A DNA stretch of 64,000 bases, from NCBI RefSeq assembly GCF_009801115.1, contig NZ_VTOL01000002.1, forward strand, positions 124,001-188,000, given 5' to 3'. This DNA is from Dyadobacter sp. 3J3. Lineage in GTDB: Bacteria; Bacteroidota; Bacteroidia; Cytophagales; Spirosomataceae. Every line of letters begins with the position of its first letter. The first letter of the stretch is position 1. The position numbers and the translations under genes were made by a program. The notes beneath the pieces were generated by a model. The model was not told the DNA's origin. It ran no database searches and was given only the letters and a program-made list of their open reading frames with translations. This document shows positions 29,113 to 37,129 of this stretch, in pieces.

Positions 29113-29161
29113 GGGTTAAATTAAAAAGTTAGTACAAAAAGCGCCACGGGTTTCGTTTAGC
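29113..29161. repeat. Imperfect direct repeat, left copy
   Basis: About 49 nt resemble 30598-30645. Both begin GGGTTAAATTAAAA and share a later CGGGTTT core, with roughly three quarters of positions equal by eye. The two copies lie on either side of the metallo-beta-lactamase gene. Confidence 0.5.
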
Positions 29162-29180
29162 AAATTTGGCGGGGAGTAGA

Positions 29181-29408
29181 TCAGCTCTGTTCAAATCTCA
29201 GCGCCTCTTTAAAGATTTCATCAAGATTGAAGGTTTGAAAATCTACTTTTTCTGAAAAGTTATATACTCCAAGCTTATCGATAAGTTCCCACCTGTGGGT
29301 AGGTGTAGCCAATATGTTTTTTAAAAATGCTTCCCGGTTTTTACAGTCATAATATTCAACTATACCGAAGAGGTAGTTGGTTTCGAGTGGCGATTGAGAC
29401 GGAAGCGC
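29181..29408 (-). pseudogene. C-terminal remnant of an unidentified gene
   Basis: A frame of about 75 codons runs on the - strand from just after a stop at 29409-29411 down to a TGA at 29181. It has no start codon. The peptide has a natural-looking composition (for example YLFGIVEYYDCKNREAFLKN and HRWELIDKLGVYNFSEKV), unlike the surrounding noncoding sequence. It looks like the tail of a truncated gene. I do not recognise the family. Just beyond it, on the + strand, a basic segment KGLYTGKPRGRKLK (about 29408-29450) may be a second remnant. Confidence 0.45.
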
Positions 29409-29716
29409 TCAAAGGGCTATACACCGGTAAACCCAGAGGCAGAAAGCTAAAAACGACCAGTCAAGAAAGCATAATATAAGTAATTATTGATAGGGAAAGG
29501 TAAACAAAAAGAGCAACTAGAAAATTCTTGCCTATGGTGGAAATGCCCGATAAATTTCTGATTTTGAAAACAAAACGTTGTATTATCCTGATTAAAAATA
29601 GTTGTGATTTTTCTTTTCGATACGCCGAAACAGGTGTCAAACTCCGAAACAAATACTAAATTAGCATGCTGATTAGCTATATACGTAAAGAAACCGTTTC
29701 CCATAAAACCAAACAA

Positions 29717-30475
29717 ATGAAATTTACGATAAAGACTGCCTTTATAATTGTACTATTCTTAACAAGGTTTCCTGCCATATCTCAAAAAGGGGACGCTTTC
29801 AAACGCAAGGAAGTGTATCGGTCCAAGGGGCTAATTGTAACTCAAATTACTAAAAATGCATTTGAACATACCTCATTTAAACAAACCAATGATTTTGGAA
29901 ATGTCGGGTGTAATGGCTTGATCGTGAGGAATAACAATGAGTCGATTATCTTCGACACGCCAATTAATGACAAAATTTCAGAAGAATTGATCAAATGGAT
30001 CAAGGAAACGCTGCATTGTAAAATAAATGCAGTCATTCCAACCCATTTCCATGACGATAGTGCAGGCGGATTAAAAGCATTTGATGATCATGGTATTCCA
30101 TCTTATGCGTATTTCAAAACAATTGAACTCACGAAAGAAAACAACTTTGTTGTTCCGAAAAATAGTTTTGCTGACTCACTTGTTTTAAAAGTAGGTGATC
30201 AACAGACGATTACGAAGTTTTTTGGAGAAGGACATACAAAGGATAATGTGGTCGGCTATTTTCCGGCTGAAAATGTCTTGTTCGGAGGTTGTCTGATTAG
30301 AGCATCAGATGCCGGTAAAGGTTATGTTGGCGATGCGAATGTTGCAGATTGGTCGGTTACGGTTGAAAAAGTAAAAAAGGGATATCCAGATGTAAAAATC
30401 GTTGTTCCCGGCCATGGACATTATGGAAATATTGAATTACTCGATCACACAATTAATCTATACAAGGTCCGATAA
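29717..30475 (+). CDS. Subclass B1 metallo-beta-lactamase
   Basis: This is a 252-residue secreted zinc hydrolase. The ATG at 29717 begins a signal peptide (MKFTIKTAFIIVLFLTRFPA, cleaved after ISQ); an earlier frame start adds no sensible leader. The full B1 zinc set is present: His110, His112 and Asp114 in HFHDDSAGG, His173 in GEGHTKDN, Cys192 in GGCLI, and His233 in VPGHG. Asn208 fits the usual active-site Asn. An Arg follows the GGCLI motif where many B1 enzymes have Lys. Family knowledge suggests hydrolysis of most beta-lactams including carbapenems in the periplasm. The gene stands alone in a decayed region, without a partner regulator, between imperfect repeats. Confidence 0.92.
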   Translation: MKFTIKTAFIIVLFLTRFPAISQKGDAFKRKEVYRSKGLIVTQITKNAFEHTSFKQTNDFGNVGCNGLIVRNNNESIIFDTPINDKISEELIKWIKETLHCKINAVIPTHFHDDSAGGLKAFDDHGIPSYAYFKTIELTKENNFVVPKNSFADSLVLKVGDQQTITKFFGEGHTKDNVVGYFPAENVLFGGCLIRASDAGKGYVGDANVADWSVTVEKVKKGYPDVKIVVPGHGHYGNIELLDHTINLYKVR

Positions 30476-30952
30476 ACGGACTTCTGCAAAACATGTGTCA
30501 CACTGAGGTTTTTCTTACAAATGGGCGAAAAACGGCGTTAAGTAACCGCAGCGACGGCCGCTATGTTTTTTGTTTTGCGACATAATAATAGACAGTGGGG
30601 TTAAATTAAAAGATTGAACGAAAAGTACCGCGGGTTTATTCAAGCTTTTTTTATAGTGAGATATGCGATCCATGCAAATCTAGCTGCATTGTTTGAGTAG
30701 TGTAAATATTTAGGCTTGGAAATATACGTTTTCTAAAAAACGCATTCTCAAGAATTGTTTATCAGAAGAATATTGATATGATTCCATCTGTATGGATAGT
30801 TCTATTTGTTATCCATAGCAGGCTCGCGGTCATATATGTAAAATCTTTTAATTTAACCTCGTTGTCTAAAAAGAATAGTGGCATTTACCAATTTTTAGTA
30901 ATACGGTTTACTAACAGAATTGTTTTTAAGGATAAATATAGGACAAACAAAA
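30476..30952. other. Noncoding region downstream of the beta-lactamase
   Basis: About 480 nt hold no convincing gene. A short frame at 30492-30581 (30 codons) ends in three consecutive stops. A 60-codon frame at 30778-30960 runs into the downstream terminator and has no family look. The right copy of the imperfect repeat is at 30598-30645. The rest is AT-rich and featureless. Confidence 0.4.
30598..30645. repeat. Imperfect direct repeat, right copy
   Basis: This is the partner of 29113-29161, in the same orientation. The spacing between the two is about 1.49 kb and includes the beta-lactamase gene and the gene remnant. Confidence 0.5.
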
Positions 30953-30986
30953 AACCCTAAATTTTTTCTGGAATAAATTTAGGGTT
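30953..30986 (-). terminator. Intrinsic terminator of the XRE regulator gene
   Basis: A 12-bp stem (AACCCTAAATTT with AAATTTAGGGTT, 30953-30964 with 30975-30986) is followed on the - strand by TTTTTTG. It lies 9 nt after the regulator stop codon. Confidence 0.85.
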
Positions 30987-30994
30987 GTCGGAAT

Positions 30995-31435
30995 TTACTT
31001 GAATTCCTGAAATGTACCATCAGAATAGAAGATCAGGATACGTTCAACTTTTTTCTCAGAACCAACTGATTTCTCAGGCACCAGAATTTCCTGTGTGACA
31101 TTCTGTTGGGGTACATTATTTTTACGCGATTCTAATAGGCTGGAAATATCACTTTTCCGACCATTTAAATGTGTGTAATTATCTGCTTTGAAAGGCTTTA
31201 TTTCACTTATAGATTCTGGTAAATCTTCGTCTTCCAAAATCCAGTTTATACCTAAATCCGGGAATCTCCGGATAATCTTCTGAACGATATCTAAGCTGGG
31301 TTTATTTCTGCCTGCAATGATGTGCGAAATGCTTGATCGCTGTATTCCAATCTCGTCCGCAAAATGTGATGGAGAGATATTTTTGTCAACAAGTATCTGC
31401 TTTATCTTTTCGTTCAAATCCATCGTCGGATACAT
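30995..31435 (-). CDS. XRE-family helix-turn-helix regulator
   Basis: This is a 146-residue DNA-binding protein. An HTH_3 domain occupies about residues 6-70 (IKQILVDKNISPSHFADEIGIQRSSISHIIAGRNKPSLDIVQKIIRRFPD). It is followed by INWILEDEDLP, a sequence common in Bacteroidota XRE proteins. The remaining 75 residues form a linker of low complexity ending in VERILIFYSDGTFQEF, a small C-terminal motif likely used for dimer contacts. An alternative ATG lies four codons in (31423). The upstream region carries several TGTAAAC copies, suggesting autoregulation. The target genes are unknown. Confidence 0.88.
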   Translation of the reverse strand: MYPTMDLNEKIKQILVDKNISPSHFADEIGIQRSSISHIIAGRNKPSLDIVQKIIRRFPDLGINWILEDEDLPESISEIKPFKADNYTHLNGRKSDISSLLESRKNNVPQQNVTQEILVPEKSVGSEKKVERILIFYSDGTFQEFK

Positions 31436-31492
31436 TATTAAACAGTTTAATATTTACAAAACTCAACACACAAATATAAACTAGTTTATTAA

Positions 31493-31618
31493 TGTAAACA
31501 ACAGAAATGTAAACAATAAAATTTAATTTATTAAATAAATACAATTGTAAATTATTTAAAAAGTTTAATAATGTAAACTCGCACAAAAACAATAAATTAC
31601 ATTTTAGTGTAGTTTACA
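31493..31618. promoter_or_regulatory. Cluster of TGTAAAC motifs upstream of the XRE gene
   Basis: Three direct copies of TGTAAAC lie at 31493, 31508 and 31572, and an inverted copy (GTTTACA) at 31612. Near-matches (TGTAAAT) occur at about 31546 and 31665. They sit 58-180 nt upstream of the XRE start in very AT-rich DNA. They are plausible operators for XRE autoregulation, though AT richness raises the chance rate. Confidence 0.4.
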
Positions 31619-31635
31619 ATTCTAAACTAAAAAAT

Positions 31636-31666
31636 AAATGCGATACTCAATTAAGAATATCGCATT
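31636..31666 (-). terminator. Terminator of dapD
   Basis: A 9-bp stem (AATGCGATA with TATCGCATT, 31637-31645 with 31658-31666) with a 12-nt loop is followed on the - strand by TATTTTTTAG. It lies 54 nt after the dapD stop. Confidence 0.75.
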
Positions 31667-31719
31667 GTAAATTATCAAATACTGGATGTTAATAAATGCA
31701 ACTATAAAAGATGCGAAAG

Positions 31720-32535
31720 TTAAACTGTAACATTGTTTTCTCTCAGTGCATCATTAAGGGATGTCTTTAAATCCGTGCTTGGTTTACGTTTTCCAATGAT
31801 CAACGCACAAGGAACATGGTATGTACCGGCAGCAAATTCCTTGGGTAAGGTCCCTGGTATTACTACGGAATCTGCAGGAACAAACCCCTTATATTCCACT
31901 GGTTCAGTACCTGTAACATCGATAATTTTAGAGCTTCCGGTAATGGTAACACCTGCTCCTAAAACAGCTCTTTTGCCAATATGTGCACCTTCAACAACGA
32001 TGCAACGGGATCCAATAAAAGCACCGTCTTCAATGATTACTGGTGCAGCTTGTACAGGCTCTAAAACCCCTCCAATTCCAACGCCACCACTAAGGTGAAC
32101 ATTCTTTCCGATCTGTGCACAACTACCTACCGTAGCCCAGGTATCGACCATGGTTCCCTCATCTATATAGGCACCTATATTTACGTAGGACGGCATCAAA
32201 ATAACGCCCTTGGAAATATAAGATCCATAACGAGCAACAGCTGGTGGAACTACACGAACTCCCAATGCTTCATATCCAGTCTTTAACTTCATTTTATCAT
32301 GGTACTCGAAAATTCCAGCTTCAAGTACTTCCATTTTTTGAATCGGGAAATAAAGAATGATCGCCTTTTTCAGCGCTTCATTTACTAACCAAGTACCGTC
32401 TTCCTGTGGTTCTGCGACACGAAGCCTCCCTTTATCAACTTCTTCGATAATGCTTTTGATGAATTCAATGTTCTCTGGTTCTTTCAGTAAATCCCTGTCA
32501 GACCAGATGTTTTCAATTTGAGTACTAAGGCTCAT
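31720..32535 (-). CDS. dapD: 2,3,4,5-Tetrahydropyridine-2,6-dicarboxylate N-succinyltransferase
   Basis: This enzyme of the succinylase branch of lysine/diaminopimelate synthesis transfers succinyl from succinyl-CoA to tetrahydrodipicolinate in the cytoplasm. It has 271 residues, the normal length. After an N-terminal helical domain (residues about 1-95, VRVVPPAVARYGSYI), the left-handed beta-helix with hexapeptide repeats spans about 100-230 (GVILMPSYVNIGAYIDEGTMVDTWATVG, IGKNVHLSGGVGIGGV, IEDGAFIGSRCIVVEGAHIGKRAVLGAGV). The C-terminus matches the family (VPCALIIGKRKPSTDLKTSLNDALR). It is a monocistronic housekeeping gene, divergent from gapA. Confidence 0.97.
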   Translation of the reverse strand: MSLSTQIENIWSDRDLLKEPENIEFIKSIIEEVDKGRLRVAEPQEDGTWLVNEALKKAIILYFPIQKMEVLEAGIFEYHDKMKLKTGYEALGVRVVPPAVARYGSYISKGVILMPSYVNIGAYIDEGTMVDTWATVGSCAQIGKNVHLSGGVGIGGVLEPVQAAPVIIEDGAFIGSRCIVVEGAHIGKRAVLGAGVTITGSSKIIDVTGTEPVEYKGFVPADSVVIPGTLPKEFAAGTYHVPCALIIGKRKPSTDLKTSLNDALRENNVTV

Positions 32536-33025
32536 GTTAAAGTAATTAATTAATGTAAAGTATTTAACTTAATGAATGATAGCGAGTTATAGAATAATTC
32601 GGAATTTTCATTCGCTCTTAAAATGTATTTAATTAATATCTAAATGAAGTAAAGATCACTCACCAACTTCGACCATTCTATACAAATATAGAACAATAAG
32701 AGGAAGTTTTATATTGTTGAATACGTATGATCAAGAAAGGTTCGAATAAGGGAAAGCGGCCCCCTATTCTATTATCAGGCAAAACAAAAATATTAACAAT
32801 GATACGAAATAGAAAACTAACTATTTTAATTAGTAAAATATATAAATTACTAAAAATATTAGTTTAGCGATTTGCTAATTTAAATGGTAACTATAACCAA
32901 GTTTACTAATATTATCAGGAAATTTGCATCAGGGAATTTAGAACGCAATTATTCTGTTAATTACTTTAAATCGGCATTCATTTTTCTTAATATTGCCTTC
33001 GTAATAACATAATCCTTATAAGCAC
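32536..33025. promoter_or_regulatory. Divergent dapD/gapA intergenic region
   Basis: This is a 490-nt AT-rich region with no gene. On the - strand, TATATTTG (32693-32700) fits the Bacteroidota -7 motif TAnnTTTG and may serve dapD 158 nt downstream; a matching -33 box was not seen. No clear promoter for gapA could be assigned. No hairpins or riboswitch-like structure were noticed. Confidence 0.35.
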
Positions 33026-34039
33026 ATGTCAAAAGTTAAAGTTGCAATCAATGGTTTTGGACGTATCGGCCGTCTAGTTTATCGTCAAATCTATAACATG
33101 GAGGGTATCGATATCGTAGCTATCAATGACCTTACAAGTCCTAAAGTGCTTGCTCACCTACTTAAATATGATACTGCACAAGGCAGATTTAATGCAGAAG
33201 TAACTTCAACTGAAAATTCAATCGTTGTAAACGGCGAAAACGTTGTTATATATGCTCAAAGAGATCCTTCTTTGATTCCTTGGGGAACGCACGATGTTGA
33301 TGTAGTTCTTGAGTGTACTGGTTTCTTCACTAGCAAAGAGTCTGCTGAGGCACACATTAAAGCTGGTGCAAAAAAGGTGGTTATCTCCGCTCCTGCTACC
33401 GGTGATCTTAAAACTGTCGTGTTTAACGTAAACCACGATATCCTTGATGGATCTGAAACCGTTATCAGTGCAGCATCTTGTACTACCAACTGCCTTGCAC
33501 CAATGGCGCAGGTTTTGGAAGAAAAATGGGGTATTGTAAATGGCTTGATGACTACAATTCATGCCTATACCAACGACCAGAATACTCAGGATTCGCCACA
33601 TCCAAAAGGTGATTTGAGAAGAGCTCGTGCTGCTGCTCAGAACATCGTTCCTAACAGCACCGGAGCTGCAAAAGCAATCGGACTGGTATTGCCTTCATTG
33701 AAAGGTAAACTAGACGGTTCTGCGCAACGTGTACCAACACTTACGGGTTCACTTACTGAATTGACTGTTATCCTGGGTAAAGAAACAAGTGTAGAAGAAA
33801 TCAATGCTGCTATGAAGGCTGCTGCGAACGAAAGCTATGGCTATACAGAAGATGAAATCGTGAGCAGCGACATTATCGGTATCAACTATGGTTCACTTTT
33901 CGACGCTACTCAGACGAAAGTTCAAAAAATCGGAGATACGCAATTGGTAAGAACTGTAAGCTGGTATGACAATGAAATGTCTTATGTTTCACAGTTAGTT
34001 CGTACTGTAAATTACTTTGCTACTTTAATAAGCAAATAA
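33026..34039 (+). CDS. gapA: Glyceraldehyde-3-phosphate dehydrogenase, type I
   Basis: This 337-residue glycolytic enzyme oxidises glyceraldehyde-3-phosphate to 1,3-bisphosphoglycerate. The Rossmann motif is at the N-terminus ([15 protein letters not shown]). The catalytic Cys152 is in [12 protein letters not shown], with His179 in [10 protein letters not shown]. The phosphate-binding segment [14 protein letters not shown] and C-terminal [16 protein letters not shown] are present. Asp35 in AINDLT suggests NAD preference. It is a single-gene unit with a strong terminator. Confidence 0.98.
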   Translation: MSKVKVAINGFGRIGRLVYRQIYNMEGIDIVAINDLTSPKVLAHLLKYDTAQGRFNAEVTSTENSIVVNGENVVIYAQRDPSLIPWGTHDVDVVLECTGFFTSKESAEAHIKAGAKKVVISAPATGDLKTVVFNVNHDILDGSETVISAASCTTNCLAPMAQVLEEKWGIVNGLMTTIHAYTNDQNTQDSPHPKGDLRRARAAAQNIVPNSTGAAKAIGLVLPSLKGKLDGSAQRVPTLTGSLTELTVILGKETSVEEINAAMKAAANESYGYTEDEIVSSDIIGINYGSLFDATQTKVQKIGDTQLVRTVSWYDNEMSYVSQLVRTVNYFATLISK

Positions 34040-34059
34040 TTAGTATTTAGTATTACTAA

Positions 34060-34100
34060 AAAATAAGCCGTTATGAAATCTTATCATAACGGCTTATTTT
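34060..34100. terminator. Bidirectional terminator between gapA and trmB
   Basis: A perfect 17-bp stem (34060-34076 with 34084-34100, arms AAAATAAGCCGTTATGA and its complement) surrounds a 7-nt loop. A-rich and T-rich flanks let it work for both converging genes. Confidence 0.9.
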
Positions 34101-34101
34101 G

Positions 34102-34761
34102 TTACTGAACAACTGACTTAATAAATTTGATTGTATATCCTTTCGCTACAAAAATACTTTCATAATGAGTTTTCACTCCATGATGTTCCTCTAACAATGG
34201 AGAATGATACAGGTCCTGTGTATGCTCAATAATTTTATAATTTTCAGAATTCTCTAACGTAACGAGACTGTATTCGTACAAGAAAGTGCTGTCTGTTTTT
34301 AAACAAAACAAACCACCCTTCTTCAGGTATTTTGCATAATTGTTCAGAAAGGCAGGATTCGTCAATCGTTTTGGCTCATCACGATCTCTCACTTGGGGAT
34401 CCGGATGAATAAGCCAGATCTCATCAAGCTCATTTTCCTGGAAAAATTCATCTGAATACTGAATTCCCGCACGAAGAAAAGCAACATTCCTCAGGCCCGA
34501 TTCGGTTGCAGCCAGACTTCCCCTTGCAATCCGGTCACCTTTGATATCCATTCCTATAAAATTCTTATCCGGAAATATCTTTCCCAGCCCAATCGTGTAT
34601 TCTCCTTTTCCACAAGCCAGCTCTAAAACGACGGGGTTATTATTTTTAAAGTAAAGCTCATTCCATTTTCCTTTAATCTCTGTATACAGCGGTTTCCCGA
34701 TCTCTATAACATTTGCGGCTTCTGCGCTAAACTGATAGTGGGATAATTTTCTTCTTGACAT
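34102..34761 (-). CDS. trmB: tRNA (guanine-N7)-methyltransferase
   Basis: This SAM-dependent enzyme makes m7G46 in the tRNA variable loop. The ATG at 34761 (219 residues) is preferred over an earlier in-frame ATG at 34830 that would overlap the folC end and add an unrelated stretch. Motif I (VLELACGKGEYTIGL), FIGMDIKGDRI, and the substrate-binding region WLIHPDPQVRDRDEPKRLTNPAFL match Bacteroidota TrmB. It is the last gene of a tonB-folC-trmB cluster (22 nt after folC). Confidence 0.95.
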   Translation of the reverse strand: MSRRKLSHYQFSAEAANVIEIGKPLYTEIKGKWNELYFKNNNPVVLELACGKGEYTIGLGKIFPDKNFIGMDIKGDRIARGSLAATESGLRNVAFLRAGIQYSDEFFQENELDEIWLIHPDPQVRDRDEPKRLTNPAFLNNYAKYLKKGGLFCLKTDSTFLYEYSLVTLENSENYKIIEHTQDLYHSPLLEEHHGVKTHYESIFVAKGYTIKFIKSVVQ

Positions 34762-34783
34762 GCTTAAAATATAATTCAAAAAA

Positions 34784-36085
34784 CTATAACTGATCCAGAT
34801 CGGCCACCACGAATGTGCTTCCGCCGACATAGATTGTATCTTCCTGGCTGGACTCCAGAATTGCGGCCTTAAGAGCCATATTTACATCAGGATAAACATT
34901 TCCCTTTAAACCTGATTTAAATGCGTCCTGCTGTAATTCTGATACATCCAATGCTCTTAGATTTGATGGTTGACAAAAATAATATATTCCGTCCTGAGGA
35001 AATAAATTGAGAATCGAGGAAATATCCTTATCCGATACAAAGCCGATCACATATCTTTTTTGCTTCGAAGCAAGGCTGTTAAACTGCCGCATGGTTTCCG
35101 AAACACCTGCAAAATTATGAGCAGTGTCGCAGTAGACCAATGGTTTATCGTTCAATTTCTGCCAGCGACCTTTTAAACCTGTATTCTTTTGAACCTGGGA
35201 CAGACCCTTATAGACTGCCTCTTTATCAATTTTGAATTCTGTATTTTGTAATTTTTCAATAGCCGCCAGTACGCCAAAAATGTTTTTAAGTTGATAGTCA
35301 CCAGCCAGATCCAGATTCAGATCAGGATACATCAATTGGCCAGAAGTCTTCGAAACTATGTTTAAGCATAACTTTCCATCTTTATGCTCCGAATTTGAAA
35401 CATCAAATAAATCGGCCCCATAAACAATTTCAGAATTTCTTTCCGTTGCAGTACGATCAAAAACCTCAGAAATCTCATTTTCCTGTTTTTCACTGATCAC
35501 GACAGGAACTTCATTCTTAATAATCCCCGCTTTCTCAAAAGAAATTTTCCCTAACGTATCACCCAGGAACTGAACATGGTCATAACTAACATTGGTGATC
35601 ACAGAAAGTATCGGGGTTATGATATTGGTCGAATCAAGTCTTCCTCCCATACCAACCTCAATGATAGCAACATCAACCTCGCATCTTTCAAAATAAGAAA
35701 ATGCCATTGCAACAGTCACTTCGAAAAAAGAAGGACTTAAACTTTCGATGTAAGATTTATTAACAGCGGTAAATTCTACTATAAAATCTTCATCAATACT
35801 GACGCCGTTTACCCGTATACGCTCTGTAAATGACTTTAAATGAGGAGATGTGTAGAGTCCAACCTTATAACCCGCTTCCTGCAAAACAGACGCAAGCATG
35901 TGAGACGTACTTCCTTTTCCATTAGTACCTCCTACATGAATTGTTTTGAATTTTTCCTGCGGATTCCCCAGGTGATTACACAATTGGAGGGTAGTATGAA
36001 GGCCCGGCTTAAAAGCACGGGCCCCGATATTTTGAAAGACTGGTAGGCGACTGTACAGATAGTCGATCGTTTCCTGATAATTCAT
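34784..36085 (-). CDS. folC: Bifunctional folylpolyglutamate/dihydrofolate synthase
   Basis: This 433-residue Mur-ligase-family enzyme adds glutamate to dihydropteroate and to folates. The ATP-binding P-loop is HVGGTNGKGSTSHMLA (about residues 51-66). Other family motifs are SPHLKSFTERIRVNG, VEVGMGGRLDSTNI, the carbamylated-lysine region ISFEKAGIIK, and YCDTAHN. It starts 6 nt after the TonB gene stops and ends 22 nt before trmB, so it is in the same operon. Confidence 0.96.
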   Translation of the reverse strand: MNYQETIDYLYSRLPVFQNIGARAFKPGLHTTLQLCNHLGNPQEKFKTIHVGGTNGKGSTSHMLASVLQEAGYKVGLYTSPHLKSFTERIRVNGVSIDEDFIVEFTAVNKSYIESLSPSFFEVTVAMAFSYFERCEVDVAIIEVGMGGRLDSTNIITPILSVITNVSYDHVQFLGDTLGKISFEKAGIIKNEVPVVISEKQENEISEVFDRTATERNSEIVYGADLFDVSNSEHKDGKLCLNIVSKTSGQLMYPDLNLDLAGDYQLKNIFGVLAAIEKLQNTEFKIDKEAVYKGLSQVQKNTGLKGRWQKLNDKPLVYCDTAHNFAGVSETMRQFNSLASKQKRYVIGFVSDKDISSILNLFPQDGIYYFCQPSNLRALDVSELQQDAFKSGLKGNVYPDVNMALKAAILESSQEDTIYVGGSTFVVADLDQL

Positions 36086-36091
36086 TAGGTC

Positions 36092-37015
36092 TTACTGCGA
36101 ACTGATTTTAAATGTAATGGTTCCGGTAGATTCTTCCGGAACATTTGAAGATTGAGAAATGAAAGTAAGTTCTCTCACCGCACTCCGATACTGGTTCACA
36201 ACTGCATAATCCGTAACCGTAGTGCTCTGTGTGATAATATTTTTAACACGGCCATTCTTGTCAACTGTGATTTTAAAAGTAATTGAACCCGTTGCATCCG
36301 ACTTATCATTAACAACTGGTCTCCGAGACCATTTCCAACCGGACAAACTAAGCCCTACGGCCGTTCCGCCACCACCTCCTTCACCTTTGTATGTTTTTGC
36401 AAATAAACTCCCTGTTTTGGAGCCTTTATCGCCTAAACCTTCTGCATCGTCACCATTATTGTTTCCGCCAACTCCGCTTTTTGTTCCATTGGTACCATTA
36501 CTTCCTGATTTACTTCCGGAAGATTTCGTGAAAAGAGCGTCTTTATTGACCGCTTTTTCAGGAGCAGGCTTGCTTACAGGAGCCGAAGAAGTGGCAGTTC
36601 CTGTTGATTTTTTTGTTTCCGTTTTTTCCGGTGCTTCAACGGGACTTTCTGCTTTTGAAGTGATAACTTTCTCAACCACCGTTTTTGTAGGCTTCACTGA
36701 TTCTACTTTTGGAGGTGTCGGAGGCGTTGGTTTAGGCTGAGAGACAGATTTACGCTCCTTAACCTCTTCCGCTTCTGCACGCATATTTTCCCTTACCTTG
36801 GAATTACTTGGTTTATTAAAAGTCTGTATATCTCCCTTTCCAACTTTGCTGGTACCGTAATTGACCTCTACAAACAGCTCCATTGGTTCCACTTTCGGAA
36901 TTGAACTGTTGAGACGTATGAAGAAGAAAAGTCCAAGCATAGCTATCGTTATGCCGATAGACATTGCCCAGGATATCGCTATTCTCTGACGATCTTCCGC
37001 TTGTAATTCAAACAT
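36092..37015 (-). CDS. TonB-like energy transducer
   Basis: This 307-residue inner-membrane protein has one membrane helix (about residues 14-34, ISWAMSIGITIAMLGLFFF). A long Pro/Lys/Ser-rich periplasmic linker follows (about 75-175; SQPKPTPPTPPKVE), then a Gly/Asn-rich stretch (about 165-215), and a C-terminal TonB-like domain (about 220-307; GSITFKITVDKNGRVKNI ... GTITFKIS). The C-terminal domain is of the AgmX/PglI-TonB type with two beta motifs. It likely powers outer-membrane transport. ExbBD genes are not in the window. It is first of the tonB-folC-trmB cluster. Confidence 0.85.
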   Translation of the reverse strand: MFELQAEDRQRIAISWAMSIGITIAMLGLFFFIRLNSSIPKVEPMELFVEVNYGTSKVGKGDIQTFNKPSNSKVRENMRAEAEEVKERKSVSQPKPTPPTPPKVESVKPTKTVVEKVITSKAESPVEAPEKTETKKSTGTATSSAPVSKPAPEKAVNKDALFTKSSGSKSGSNGTNGTKSGVGGNNNGDDAEGLGDKGSKTGSLFAKTYKGEGGGGGTAVGLSLSGWKWSRRPVVNDKSDATGSITFKITVDKNGRVKNIITQSTTVTDYAVVNQYRSAVRELTFISQSSNVPEESTGTITFKISSQ

Positions 37016-37071
37016 TGGCTAATTTTTTGTGATTTCGTGTTGAACGTAAAAATATGTCATTTTCGTATAAA

Positions 37072-37100
37072 TACAAAAGAAGGAGCCTTATTGGCTCCTT
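37072..37100 (-). terminator. Terminator of the TPR-barrel-SPOR operon
   Basis: A perfect 9-bp stem (GAAGGAGCC with GGCTCCTTC, 37078-37086 with 37092-37100) with a five-base loop is followed by TTTTG on the - strand. It lies 30 nt after the SPOR gene. Confidence 0.85.
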
Positions 37101-37129
37101 CCCGGTACTTTTTATCTTAAAAATTAGGC

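Larger units (their letters stand above)
28289..29180. other. Gene-free region upstream of susC copy 2
   Basis: About 890 nt hold no supported gene. The part near 28360-28800 probably contains the susC copy 2 promoter. Visible items are a small hairpin near 28640-28665, an 8-nt inverted pair (GGTCACCT at 28637, AGGTGACC at 28787), the 21-nt repeat at 28795-28815, and one arm of a degenerate direct repeat at 29113-29161. All frames carry frequent stops. Confidence 0.4.

Noticed and set aside
29447..29716. Open frame of 89 codons on the - strand upstream of the beta-lactamase.
   Set aside because: No recognisable motif. The sequence is the AT-rich leader of the lactamase gene, and no promoter or homology can be supported by eye.
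30778..30960. Open frame of 60 codons on the + strand.
   Set aside because: It ends inside the terminator hairpin of the XRE gene and has a composition typical of noncoding AT-rich DNA.
36222..36740. Open frame of 172 codons opposite the TonB gene, Pro/Leu-rich.
   Set aside because: It mirrors the Pro/Lys/Ser- and Gly-rich linker of the TonB protein on the other strand. It has no family signature, and the TonB frame has clear domains.
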